From positions 2,611,100 to 2,623,503 of the forward strand of contig FJOG01000002.1 in the NCBI GenBank assembly GCA_900073065.1: a DNA stretch of 12,404 nt, given 5' to 3'. Shown here piece by piece: positions 1-9,229 of the stretch; positions within the stretch are counted from its first letter, which is position 1; each line of letters opens with the position of its first letter. The notes beneath the pieces are model-generated. The model ran no database searches. It saw nothing but the letters and a program-made list of their open reading frames with translations, and had not been told where the DNA came from. The position numbers and the translations under genes are program-made. Source of the DNA: Phialocephala subalpina. Lineage: Eukaryota; Ascomycota; Leotiomycetes; Helotiales; Mollisiaceae.

Positions 1-88
1 GGTAACCCAAGCGTAGCCTCCTACTAGAAGTAGCAACCTCATAGCGTAAAGAATAAATTATCTTTTTCTACTTACTATAATTGCTACA
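1..88 (+). repeat. Probable end of the 5' LTR of element 1 (partial)
   Basis: The first 50 bases are richer in C and G than the next 4 kb. A short stretch ending in TGCTACA at 82-88 gives a plausible CA terminus. The string GCGTAGCCTCC (11-21) also occurs in the LTR of element 2 (4620-4630). The LTR start lies outside the window and no partner LTR is visible, so this boundary is a guess based on the CA end and on the coding leader that follows. Confidence 0.35.
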
Positions 89-413
89 AATATAGTAATA
101 TATCCCTAAGAACGTTCATATAACGTTCGAAAATCCATTAAAACTTTATAAATTGAGTTTTTACCCATTTTTCCACTTTATAAGCTCGAACGAGCAATAT
201 AACGTCGCAATAACGCGCAGCGACCGACTAATGCCAATCGAGTTACTATTTGTATTTATTATATTCGCTTATTAATTCTATCGATTTAAATAAACGAATT
301 ATAAATACGCCAATAAAATCAAAAATATCGCAAATACTCTCGATTAAATCTTAAAATAATATCCACTAAAAGATATATCGATATCGAGAAAACAATCACT
401 ACAATTCGAGTTT
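89..413 (+). other. Untranslated leader of element 1, no gene seen
   Basis: This AT-rich stretch lies between the presumed LTR end and the first readable gag frame. A primer binding site would be expected just after position 88, but none can be matched by eye, possibly because RIP has altered it. A short repeated AACGTTC occurs near 112-130. I see no coding signal here. Confidence 0.4.
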
Positions 414-2450
414 ATAGTAGCCGATTCAACCCTAGTAAATAATGATAATAAGCCGCCGTCCCCACTATACTTTAACGATTAAATAATCGATAAAGTTTAC
501 TTCGGAATAACAATTAAAAAATTCGCATACTATTTAAACACGTATTTCCCGACGCAAATTAAATTACAATTAGCTATCGAGACTTCGTCTAAAAACGGAA
601 GCAACGTAAAACTTAATTTTATTACTCGACGGCCGTCGAATTAACCATCATTTAAAAGCGGTATAACAAAAGAGATCCCTCGAAATAATATAGCAAATAA
701 CGGCGGAGAAAACGGCATATTAACGCTCAATTTACTAACTTTACTACAACTGCTTTTATTATCCCCCGAAATATCGCAAAAAATTATTCGACTTTTCATA
801 AGATTATTAAATAAAAAAAACCGCTTATAAAACGATAATCGCAAACGTCGTAACCGCTTTAATACAATAGACCTCCGTAACGACAACGATAATAATAATA
901 AGAATAATAATACACTTAATAACTCAACTTTTAATGGTAATATTAATTTAGCTTTTAATATTAAAAACAATTTAACTTTCAACGGTAAAAGCAATTTTAT
1001 ATTTAACGGCAATTTAACTTTTAACGGTAATTTAACTTTCAATAATAATTTAATATTATTTAATATATTCTGAATAGGCTTTAATAATACTATTAACTTT
1101 ATAATAAGTCTCTCGATAAAATAAAATCCCAAAAAAATTAAATTCTTCGATTCGAATAATTAAAACACGGGAAATTATTCGAATCAAAATAAAGCCACAA
1201 TTTAAAAGAATATTTTTTTATTTATTAACTCTTTTAAATATAACGCGATAAATAAATAAAACGCTATTATTCGCGCAAACTTTTAAATGTACTTCCGAAG
1301 TTTAATATAACGATAATATATAAAAAATCGAAAATACTATTCGATTAGTACTTCGCTATATCTTTAAAGGCATTCAACTTTAAGAAGAAAAGCTCTTAAA
1401 ACGCTTTAAAGATTCAATGCCTTTAACTTTAAAAAAGCTATTAAAGGAAAAATACATAAAATACGATATAATATTAAAAAAGGATATTCGCGTTTATATA
1501 GCGATAATAATACGATATACTAAAGCAATAAATATAAACAAAAGACATTAATAACTCTCGTATATATATAATAATCTCGACGCTAATTTCCGAATATTAA
1601 TATATACTCTTAACGAATTAATTCAAATTTCTATATATTTCCGAGATTTAGCAAAGAAATAAAAAGCTTAAACTGCAAAGTTACAAAAGGATTAACGTCG
1701 CGGCGTAACCCCAATAAAATAACTTTACCGCAACGATACTAAAAGTATTAATTACTTTTAATAGAACGCATAATAAAACGATTATTCTCGCAATAATTTT
1801 AATTTCGGTTTTCGTTTATTTTAATCGAAATTAAATAATACTAATAATAATTAGATATTATCGACTTTATAATTTCTTTTAGTAAAGCCGCGTTTACTTT
1901 TCATTATAATATACGCTAATAATAGAAACGATAAAAAAAAAACTTCCGTAAATAAGTTTTATAAACTCGATTATAATAAATAAAAGTTCAAACGATTTCG
2001 GCGAAACGATAACGCTAATTACGCGAATAATTATATTAATATTACAAAGGAATATAAAGATAATTTTAATAAAGACTTTAAAAACGGTAATTATATCGCA
2101 ATAAAAACTTTTATATTTTTAAACTTTTTAATAAAATAATTTATTTCGAAAAATTAAAAACAAAAGAATATTAATTATTTTATGATCGCGAAAAAAAAGA
2201 AAAATACGATATACAAAAAATATTTAATAAATTTCTCGTCGCGTATTAAACTATTTAAATATATTTATACGAACGAATATAAAAGCAATAAATTATTACT
2301 TATAAGTAATTTAATAATATTAATTAATGTTATCGTAATAACGATATAAATAAATATAAAAACAAAAATCATTAAAGCGAAACCCCGTAAAAAGACAATA
2401 TAATAACGTATCATTAATTTTATTTATATAAAAATAAACGCACGTTTTAT
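414..2450 (+). pseudogene. gag: Element 1 gag (capsid polyprotein), RIP-degraded
   Basis: Gag forms the virus-like particle in the cytoplasm. The frame starting near 414 (an ATA that may be a mutated ATG) runs to about 1240 and includes a low-complexity Asn-rich repeat. The capsid part follows: a segment reading IKFFDS at 1137-1154, then, after a frame change, KRFKDSMPLTLKKL (about 1399-1440) and NNLDANFR (about 1570-1593). These match, from memory of the family, the conserved capsid blocks of fungal Gypsy Gag proteins (FFDP, RFK...LKxL, WNNLDxxFR). An Asn- and Lys-rich tail (about 2008-2170) reads as an acidic linker turned to Asn and Lys by RIP. Zinc-binding cysteines are not securely visible; a degraded C2H2-like patch may lie near 2420-2480. 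Many TAA and TAG stops interrupt it. The start and end are approximate. Identification as Gag is fairly secure; exact limits are not. Confidence 0.65.
930..1060 (+). repeat. In-frame 18-bp repeat coding a hexapeptide array in element 1 gag
   Basis: In frame 0 the units read close to N-L-T-F-N-G, repeated with variation (NLAFNI, NLTFNG, NFIFNG, NLTFNG, NLTFNN). The DNA unit is about 18 bp, of the form AATTTAACTTTTAACGGT. It is preceded by an Asn/Asp run (about 879-915). Since RIP turns Asp codons into Asn, the ancestral array was probably acidic. It sits in the N-terminal part of Gag, before the capsid domain. Confidence 0.6.
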
Positions 2451-2469
2451 TCTTTAAAAAGAAATTAAA

Positions 2470-2810
2470 TCTATTTACGTAAATATAAAGTATATATAAC
2501 TATTAATTAGTACCGATTTCTTAAAATCATATTTCGAAGTAATTTACGATAAAATACGAATAATTACGTTTAAAGGCATTTTAAACTTAATAATACTTTT
2601 AAAGCGAATAATATTCTTATTATATATTTTTAATAAAATAAACGAAATAAATTTACTTACTAAAATTATAATTACAGTATAAATTATAAAAGTATTAAAA
2701 CTAGGTTTATTATTAGGTATCAAATTCCTATGAGTTGCTTTAATAATTATTAATCTCGCCGAGAGTATTCTTACGTTTAATTACTATAAAAACTTTATTA
2801 TTTTAATAAT
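2470..2810 (+). pseudogene. Element 1 retropepsin (aspartic protease) region, degraded
   Basis: This lies in the same frame as the second half of gag (frame 1), so Gag and protease were probably one polyprotein. A segment reading TFKGI (2566-2580) followed about 45 residues later by LKLGLLLGIKFL, and then by a hydrophobic IINLAE block, resembles the flap and the conserved (L/I)LG(M/I)(D/E) block of Ty3/Gypsy proteases. The active-site D-T/S-G triad should lie near 2500-2520. There the frame reads LISTDFL, so no intact triad is visible. The call rests on order and the C-terminal motif. The function would be cleavage of the Gag-Pol precursor within the particle. Confidence 0.5.
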
Positions 2811-2949
2811 AATTAAAACTAAAAGACTTTTAATAATACGAAAAGTACGAATAATAAAAAAAAGTTATAATCCCTTTAAAAAACGATTACTATTATACTA
2901 ATTACTTACGCTAATATACTTATAAATAAAATTTACTTTTTTAAAATAA

Positions 2950-4551
2950 GCTTCGAAAGCATTTATAACGCTATTTTAAATTATATTAACTTTATAATTA
3001 TTATTAACGCTTTTAAAATAAAGAAAATCGTCCCTATTAAAGTATATTTTAGCTATTTTAGCGATTATACTAATAAAAAGGCATATTTTACTTTAATTGG
3101 AAACGCGGCGTATTTCACGCTAATTAAAGTAAACGAAAATAATAAAAAAAGTATACTTCCTACGAAAAAACTATAATGTAATTATTTTTTTATACTCGAA
3201 ATTAGTCGCCTTTAAAATATTCTTAAATTATTATACGATAATAATATTAAAATTTATAACGTTAATATAACGATAATAAAATAATTATATTAACTTAGTA
3301 TTAAATTCGCAAAATATTAAACAAATAAAAGTTTATTAAATATACTCGAAGAAAAATATATATATATCCCGTTAATAAAAAGATAATAAAATATAAAAAT
3401 ATTATTAAAAAAATATTTACTCAAAATTTATTATTAAAATATTATTAATATCGTTTTCGACGATTTGCATATACGTAATCATATAAAATAATCAAATAAA
3501 TCGACGCTTTTTGGTAATATAATTTTTATAATCGAAAAAGAAAGAAAAGTAAATCGCTTTATCGTTAATTTAAAACCGTTAAACAAAATAACTATATTTA
3601 ACGTATATTTTATATTATTATAATTAGAAATTATAAAAATATTAAAAGGAAAACAAATTATTTCAATAATTAATAACTCGTAATTCTTTTACTAATTCTT
3701 AGTTTAAAAAGATTATTAAAACCATTTTACGATAATTAATCACAAAAAATAAAAGCGCTCTCGCGTAATTCTTATAAGATTCCGTAACTTAATATAATAT
3801 ATCCAAAAGTTTATAAATAAGATTTTATACCCTTATAATTACTTCGTAAAATATTTCGTTAATAATATTATTATTTTCTCGAATATACTCGCTAAATATA
3901 CTCCCTATTTAAAAGATATCTTCATTTTATTCGCAGACTATAAATTATACTTTTCCGCCAAAAAGTCTTTCTTAAATTACTTATTAATCGAGCTTTTTAA
4001 TCATAAAATCGATACTTTTAATATAATTATAATAAAAGAAAAAATCGCAATTATTAATAAAATTACTTTTTTAAAAACTTTAAAAAGCCTCGAAAAATAT
4101 ATTAATATAATTAATTAACTTTATCTTTACTTACCAAAATACGCCCAAATTATCAAGCTTTTATAAAAGCGTAAAATAATACTCTTAAAAATAAACCGAA
4201 ATCAAAAAACGATAAAATAAAAGCGAAAAAGCTACATCGCTAAAATTATATAAAAACTTATTAAAAAAGAATATTAAATATTCAAAGCTTTACAAAATAT
4301 GCTTTCTAAAAGTAAATTTCTTATTTACTTTAAATTCGATCGTATTTTATTTTTTAATTTAAATACATTTAACGAAAAGGGATTTTTAATTATAGTTTTT
4401 TACTTTAAATAAAAGATCGAATTCTTAAAAAGTATAACAAAATTAAACGCAAATATAATTTAATTAATTCTATTTATAAGCAAACTCTTTAATTTAAGCG
4501 AGAAAAATTACAAATTAATTAAATTAGAAGTAATTTACTTAATTTAAATAT
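2950..4551 (+). pseudogene. pol: Element 1 pol: linker, reverse transcriptase and truncated RNase H
   Basis: Reverse transcriptase copies the element RNA into DNA. From 3456 frame 0 reads FDDLHIR, then RFIVNLKPLNKIT (3555-3593), a patch that resembles the RGQE motif of one fungal Gypsy lineage, and FVNNIIIFS at 3855-3881. The last is the catalytic motif FVDDI with both Asp changed to Asn, each by G to A. FYAQ-like PKYAQ (about 4132-4146) and LQNMLSK (about 4291-4311) mark the connection domain, and SEKNYKLIKLEV (4497-4532) is the conserved (S/T)ExNYxxxELE block of RNase H. The reading stops at 4551, where the LTR of element 2 begins. A less conserved linker (about 3009-3177) precedes RT. Numerous TAA stops replace Trp and Gln. 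Identification as Ty3/Gypsy RT is strong; it is dead. Confidence 0.82.
4547..4551 (+). other. Presumed target site (AATAT) of the element 2 insertion
   Basis: The five bases before the LTR TG are AATAT. Ty3/Gypsy integrases usually duplicate 4-6 bp, so the same bases are expected just after the 3' LTR, outside this window. The duplication itself cannot be seen here. Confidence 0.4.
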
Positions 4552-4560
4552 TGTCACGTG
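4552..4560 (+). promoter_or_regulatory. CACGTG E-box at the LTR terminus
   Basis: The palindrome CACGTG (4555-4560) is the classic site of basic helix-loop-helix factors. It sits within the integrase-recognised end of the LTR and recurs at 12399-12404. Whether any factor binds it is unknown. Confidence 0.3.
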
Positions 4561-4625
4561 TAGGATTGGGTGTCCTACTAGCGCAGCCTCTGGCTGGCTT
4601 ACAGCCACTACCTAAGGCTGCGTAG

Positions 4626-4675
4626 CCTCCATAACCTACGTAGAGCTCGCGTAAGCTTACGCGTAGCGTAGGAGG
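4626..4675. repeat. Inverted repeats in U3 with a 16-bp perfect palindrome
   Basis: CGCGTAAGCTTACGCG at 4648-4663 is a perfect palindrome. It is bracketed by CCTACG (4635-4640) and CGTAGG (4667-4672), and more loosely by CCTCC (4626-4630) and GGAGG (4671-4675). It lies about 50 bp upstream of the TATA box, in the presumed U3 region. Confidence 0.75.
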
Positions 4676-4719
4676 TCTTACGGGGGCTATACGGTTATTA
4701 TTCTTAGGCTGTTATTCTG

Positions 4720-4728
4720 TATATAAAG
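4720..4728 (+). promoter_or_regulatory. LTR TATA box (TATATAAAG)
   Basis: TATATAAAG lies near the middle of the LTR, where the U3 promoter of LTR retrotransposons is found. Transcription would be expected to start some 25-40 bases downstream, about 4745-4765, marking the U3/R boundary. No start site can be read directly. Confidence 0.6.
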
Positions 4729-4813
4729 GCTCTCTGAATCTCTGGCAAAAAGACAAAGATTAGTCTAATACTAATCTAATTTATTGTTGCCTTTTTCTAT
4801 TCTATACTTCACA

Positions 4814-4867
4814 TTTTAATCTCTTTACTTTAAGGGTTAAAAGTTCGATAATAGCGCGCACGAAACT
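4814..4867 (+). other. Short leader of element 2; primer binding site expected but not identified
   Basis: The bases after the presumed LTR end read TTTTAATCTCTTTACTTTAA. They show no TGG-initiated match to a tRNA 3' end that I can recognise. Either the LTR ends elsewhere, RIP has altered the site, or the element is self-primed as in Tf1. Confidence 0.35.
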
Positions 4868-6631
4868 ATAACTGCCAATAACAGCAACGGAGAAAGAGCT
4901 TTTACGGGCCCTCTTTCAGTAGATAGTAGCGTCCTTCGCTCTCAAGCTCAGCAACTCTCTTAGAACTCTAAGGGAAACGGCGAATCTCTTACCTCTAAAA
5001 CTTTAAGTGGCAATGCAAAAGCCGCTACTAATAATCCTCAACAGATTACTGAAGGCCCTAGCCAAACTTTAGACTATGGACAGCAACTTAGCGCTGCTTT
5101 AAGCACTGCTTTTAGCGTTGGAAACAAAGACACTCCAATTAAGTCTCTAAATAGATCTTTTAGGTCTCTAATTGGCTCCGATCGCGTCTAAGAAAGGCCT
5201 CGAGACCCTTCCGCCGACCAGGCAGACTAGCGCTTTCTTGCGCGACAATAGGAACAATAAGACCTCCTGAACCAAGTCCTCGATACGGTTCAGCGTCTAT
5301 AGGCCCAAATCAACGCCAGAAACGACGCGTATCGCTAGCGCGGACTTAAACGAGGTGAATTGACCCCTCGCAAAGAATATATCCGCGATAAATACGATCA
5401 GGGGCCGGGAAACTCCGCTGACGGACTTCGTGGCTTTTACGCGTTAAGCGCTCTCAACAACGAGAGAAGAGAAGCCTCCAAAAACCTCCCGATTAAAAAC
5501 GCGTCTTAAAACCCAGGGCCGACTTTCGACCTTCCCTTTAAGACGCCCGTTCGATTTACTTTCGAAGCACTTATTTCGGACTAAATATTCGACCCTCCTC
5601 CAAGCTTCGACGTCGGATTTGAAATACGAAGGGAAAGCTAAGCAAAGTCTATTACTCTCCCTCCGTTTTACGAAGGAAAAAATATTATAGAGTATCGAAC
5701 CTTTTTCGACGCTATAAAAGACGTTTTTAAAGCTCAACTTTTCACGTATAATTCCCATCGATTGAAAGTAAATATTACGGCGACGCGCTTTAAAACAAAC
5801 TCGGAAGTAAAGAATAAGTAGTTTTTCTTACAATCCTCCGTTATTGGCCTTTTTAGGGTTCGAATGTCTTAAGCAGATTAAAAGTCTTAAGTATACGATT
5901 TTATCGCGTTGCTTTAAGAACGCGAAACGAATACTTTCGCAAAGCTTTAGCGTCTCACTCAAAATAGTAATAAAAACGAGATAGTATCGGAAGTCTATAA
6001 TTGTATACGCGAGTACGAACGAGACTTATTAGTGCGCAGAGAAAGCGACCGCGTATAAACCCTTTCGAACGCTATTACGAACCCCTTTACGAAAGGATAG
6101 TAGTATAACAAAACTAGTGGGATTCTTCTTCCTATAGTGGACGTACTTTTACAGGACCTTTAAAAGACTAAACTACAATCTAAAAACCTTTAAAAAATGA
6201 AAAAGAGTTATTTCGATTACGATACGAAGAGGAAGCGAAACGATAAAGATAATGACGAAAACTACGACTTCTTTAAGAAGTTTAGACTTAATAATAGGAA
6301 AAATAAAAGCAAACGGGAGTTACGTTCTTTCAATTAGAATTCTAGCCCCGGTAAACTATTTAATTTTAACTTAAAAAACGGTAGTAATAACGACTCGGAA
6401 AAGACTTGTTGGATTTGCAATAGAAAAAGACACTTCTCTGGAGATTCGCGTTGCTCGAAGTACGCAAAATGGGCTAAGGAAAACCTTGAGAAAGCTAAAG
6501 CTAAGGAAGATTTCCTTAGGGCCAGAAAAAGCGAGAGGTCAATTAAAGCAATATATAAAAAAGCTTTTAACGTGATGAAAGAGTTTTCTCGGATTTTTTT
6601 CGACTCGAGAAAAAACGCAATCAAATCTTGA
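4868..6631 (+). pseudogene. gag: Element 2 gag with zinc knuckle, RIP-interrupted
   Basis: A single frame runs about 587 codons without indels. No ATG is present at the front; the ATA at 4868 is the likely remnant, since RIP turns ATG into ATA. The N-terminal 100 residues are polar (Asn, Ser, Gln). A capsid core follows from about 5650 (segment ITLPPFYEGKN, then a YRTFFDAI block). A basic Lys/Arg/Asn linker (about 6200-6330) leads to a zinc knuckle at 6407-6454, C-x2-C-x4-H-x6-C, with CWIC at its start. The last spacer is 6 rather than the usual 4 residues. I count 22 internal TAA/TAG stops. The terminal TGA (6629-6631) is probably native, because the pol frame takes over just before it. Gag would form the particle and bind the element RNA. 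Confidence 0.82.
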
Positions 6632-6632
6632 G
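6595..6632 (+). promoter_or_regulatory. Candidate -1 ribosomal frameshift site with stem-loop
   Basis: The gag codons ATT TTT TTC contain T TTT TTC (6595-6601), a canonical X XXY YYZ slippery heptamer. A -1 slip here enters the frame used by pol, and the gag stop follows 28 bases later at 6629. A stem can form from CTCGAGA (6604-6610) and TCTTGAG (6626-6632), seven pairs with one G-U, loop of 15. The spacer of two bases is shorter than the usual 5-9, so the stem's role is doubtful. The frame change itself is certain; the mechanism is inferred. Confidence 0.6.
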
Positions 6633-6720
6633 CGTAGACCGATTTAATGAGACGCTTATACGCTTTTTTATTCGAGGGCTTTTTAAATAAGGAAATACAA
6701 GTACCGAATTGACTACGGAA

Positions 6721-7020
6721 AAGATGGGAGATATTAGCGCCGATAATTGCTTTATCGATAACCACGTAGCGGAGAGGAACAATTTTGTTTTTAACGCTAA
6801 GTGCGACGTATTTTTTGCGACTTTTAACGGACACGTTTTCTAGGTTTTTAATTACTACGATTTAAACTTTACTATTACTAATAACCGTGGGTAGACTCGT
6901 GACTTCAAGTAGCGCTTTTACGGCTGCGATAAGTCGAGTTATAAAATGATACTAAAAAGAGACTAATTTATTAAGAAGAGTACTGGTATTTACGACTAGT
7001 CAACGGGGAGATAAACTTAC
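6721..7020 (+). pseudogene. Element 2 protease domain
   Basis: The active-site block reads D-I-S-A-D-N-C-F-I-D from 6730, where the family has D-(S/T)-G-A. The Gly to Ser change (GGC to AGC after T) fits RIP on the opposite strand. About 75 residues on, YKMILKRD (about 6946-6963) matches the YDxILGxxW block of Gypsy proteases, followed by a degraded TGR-W-TY end near 7020. Stops at 6841, 6892, 6910, 6964, 6997 and 7012 interrupt it. Confidence 0.7.
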
Positions 7021-7353
7021 GCGGTAATTTAAAATGATATTGAGGTTTTAAGCCCTTTCGAGTTTACGGAGCTTCTTAAAACCGAATTAAATATCGAAGC
7101 TTATACGGTCTTCTTTAGGAGAGGAGAATGCGGTTATTTGATCAATTACAAAAAGTGTAAGTACTCAAGTTCAAAAATAGAATTGCTTACTCCTTAAAAG
7201 TCGAAAATATCGAAAGTTTTTATAACTATTTAAAAGCAAAAAATCACTCTATCGGAGTATCTCCGGGGCTATAAGAATATCTTCGACGAAAAGGCAGCCT
7301 CTATTTTTCCCGAATAAAATAAATACGAGTATGCGATTAAAACAAAGGGTCAA

Positions 7354-8190
7354 GTGCTTTACGGGCCTTTATATAACTTCTCAGAACCTCAACTCGCGGC
7401 ATTTCGCGATTATATCGCAACTTCTCTCGAGAAAAGGTGGATACGCTTTTCTATTAGCCTTGCGAGAGCCCTTATACTCTTCGTACCCAAAAAAGACGGA
7501 GGCTTAAAGCTCTACGTAGATTATAGAAGTCTCAATAAAGTAACGATTAAAAACCGATACTCTTTACCTCTAATTAACGAGACTTTAAACCGCTTTACAA
7601 GTACCCAAATCTTCACTAAATTAAATTTAAAAAACGCTTACTACCGCATACGAATTCGAGGGGAAAACGTCTAAAAAACAACTTTCCGAACCCGTTACGA
7701 TCACTTTAAATACTAAGTAATGCTATTCGGATTAACGAACGCGCTAACAACTTTCTAAGCGTATATCAACGGAGCTCTTTCGGGCCTATTAGACCACTTT
7801 GTCGTAATTTACTTAAATGATATTTTAATCTACTCTCGAGATTTTATTAAATACGAGTCGCACGTACTTCAAGTAATAAAAAAGCTCCGCAAATACAAGC
7901 TTTACGCTAAACTCAATAAATGTGAGTTTAATAAAAAGCAAATAGAGTTTCTTGAGTTTATTATTAATTGCGACGAAATACACCCAAACTCGGAAAGGGT
8001 CCGAACAATCGTCGAGTGACTTAAACCAATTTCCTTTCGAGAAATTCAAGTTTTCTTAAAGTTTACCAACTTCTACCGCCGTTTCGTGCACGGGTTCTCT
8101 AGCGTAGCTATAAGCCTCTTAAAGCTACTTAAAGGCATAGAGAAAGGCGTAAAGTCTAAAGAGTTTGTATTCACAACGGAAACTAAATAA
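7354..8190 (+). pseudogene. Element 2 reverse transcriptase domain
   Basis: A 106-codon stretch (7354-7674) is free of stops and covers the fingers and motif A. It contains VPKKDGG, YVDYRSLNKVTIKNRYSLPLI and KLNLKNAYYRIRI. Motif A should be LDL; the Asp at 7624-7626 is Asn. After the stop at 7672, motif C reads YLNDIL (7810-7827) for the family YxDDIL, with the first Asp lost at 7816-7818. The thumb (KCEF...FL, EIQVFLKFTNFYRRF) continues to about 8100. It is plainly a Ty3/Gypsy RT. Confidence 0.95.
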
Positions 8191-8244
8191 AGCTTTAAAA
8201 ACTTGAAAAAAGCCTTCACTAAAGCACTTTTCTTAATCCATTTC

Positions 8245-8640
8245 GACCTAGCGAAGAAGATTCGTCTAAAAACTAACGCGTCGAAATTTGCTATCGCAAG
8301 GACCTTATCACAATAAAAGAGCCTAAAGAGTAATTCGAAGCGTTATTAGCACCCCGTAGCCTTCTTTTCCCGCAAAATTAGCGACGCGGAAAAAAACTAC
8401 GCAACTTACGATAAAGAACTACTAGCGATTATCGAAAGCTTTAAAAAATAGCGACACTACTTTAAAAGTACTAAATATACTATAAAAGTAATCACTAATC
8501 ACAATAACCTCAAATACTAAGTAAATACTAAGTATTTAGAAAAGCGACAAACAAAATGAGCTATATATTTTACTTCTTACGACTTTGAGATTATCTATCG
8601 GAAAAGCTCGTTAAATCCAACAAATAGATCAAGTCGCCGA
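8245..8640 (+). pseudogene. Element 2 RNase H domain
   Basis: The segment KTNASKFAIA corresponds to the family (E/V)TDAS block; the first catalytic Asp is Asn at 8275-8277. [14 protein letters not shown] (about 8389-8430) keeps the catalytic Glu. ITNHNNLKY holds the third acidic position, again Asn (8497-8499). Stops occur at 8314, 8347, 8449, 8518 and 8557. RNase H would degrade the RNA template during reverse transcription. Confidence 0.9.
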
Positions 8641-9229
8641 CCGGATTATAATAATAAGTCACCTAAAAAAGCCCTTAAAAATTCTTAATTTTCTACTTTC
8701 CAAAACAAACTGAAAAGGAAGTTTGCAATTACAATCCGCGATATTTCAATCGAACTAAAAGCATCTCCGACTATACGACGCTTATTCGCGACGTATAAAT
8801 CGAGTTTAACTTTAATTAATAAGCAAAGAAATCTCGATTAGGAAATCCAAACTAATAATTTGGAAATAGGGGCTAAAGACCTCCGAGACCCCGCCCTAAA
8901 AACTATAAACGATTATCTATCTATAAACAAAGTTTCTAATGGGGAGTATAACGATCAAAACCTCCAATCGTTAATAGATTTAATTAATTGCAAATAATTA
9001 ATCCCAAGATTATAAATATATGCGGTAACGCGTTCGAGCACCGCGCTAACGCCCTTTACCGACCCCGTTATAAACCTCATTTTACTATCGCAGTAAAACG
9101 ATGAGTATAGCAAATCAATACGGGCCGATAAAACGCGCAAAAGAAACTTTTAAAGGCAAGAAATTTGGCAAGCCGATAAACAAAGACTTTTGCGTTGAAA
9201 TAGTAAAGTTTTTGTGCCTTATAACCCCG

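Larger units (their letters stand above)
1..4551 (+). mobile_element. Element 1: heavily RIP-mutated Ty3/Gypsy retrotransposon, cut at its 3' side by element 2
   Basis: Gag, protease, reverse transcriptase and RNase H segments can be read in this order on the + strand, which is the order of Ty3/Gypsy polyproteins. Base composition is extreme: CpA is almost gone, TpA dominates and CpG survives, which is the mark of RIP rather than of CpG methylation decay. Reading frames change between domains (frame 0 at 414-1240, frame 1 at 1288-2800, frame 0 again from about 3000), so indels have also accumulated. The element ends inside RNase H at 4551, where a new LTR begins; integrase and the 3' LTR are not in the window. 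The mutation load is clearly higher than in element 2, consistent with an older insertion. What I see is the domain order and composition; the age ordering is inferred. Confidence 0.85.
4552..4813 (+). repeat. 5' LTR of element 2
   Basis: It starts with TGTCACGTG, repeated at 12396-12404, and probably ends with CTTCACA at 4807-4813, giving TG...CA termini and 262 bp. The left boundary is firm, because RNase H coding of element 1 stops here and the 3' copy starts with the same bases. The right boundary is inferred from the CA end only; no primer binding site confirms it. The LTR is clearly less RIP-mutated than pol. Its 5' half is rich in inverted repeats and it contains a TATA box. Confidence 0.8.

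Noticed and set aside
930..1060. CRISPR-like array
   Set aside because: The units are contiguous with no spacers, stay in frame and code a hexapeptide.
641..1132. 163-codon open frame on the minus strand, Leu/Lys-rich
   Set aside because: It is the antisense shadow of the Asn-rich gag repeat of element 1. It has no ATG start, and its Leu richness only mirrors TAA-type triplets on the + strand.
89..4551. Mitochondrial or centromeric AT-rich DNA
   Set aside because: Gag, protease and RT motifs can be read through it, and the CpA loss with CpG retention is that of RIP.
5444..5758. Minus-strand open frame of 104 codons
   Set aside because: It lies opposite gag of element 2. RIP closes the coding strand, while the complement of TAA or TAG is a Leu codon, so antisense frames stay open.
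6334..6834. Minus-strand open frame of 166 codons
   Set aside because: It covers the zinc knuckle, the frameshift site and the protease start in antisense. The + strand has recognisable motifs; this one has none.
7825..8049. Minus-strand open frame of 74 codons
   Set aside because: It is a shadow of the RT thumb coding on the + strand.
8955..9140. Minus-strand open frame of 61 codons
   Set aside because: It is opposite the RNase H-integrase linker of pol, short and without motifs.
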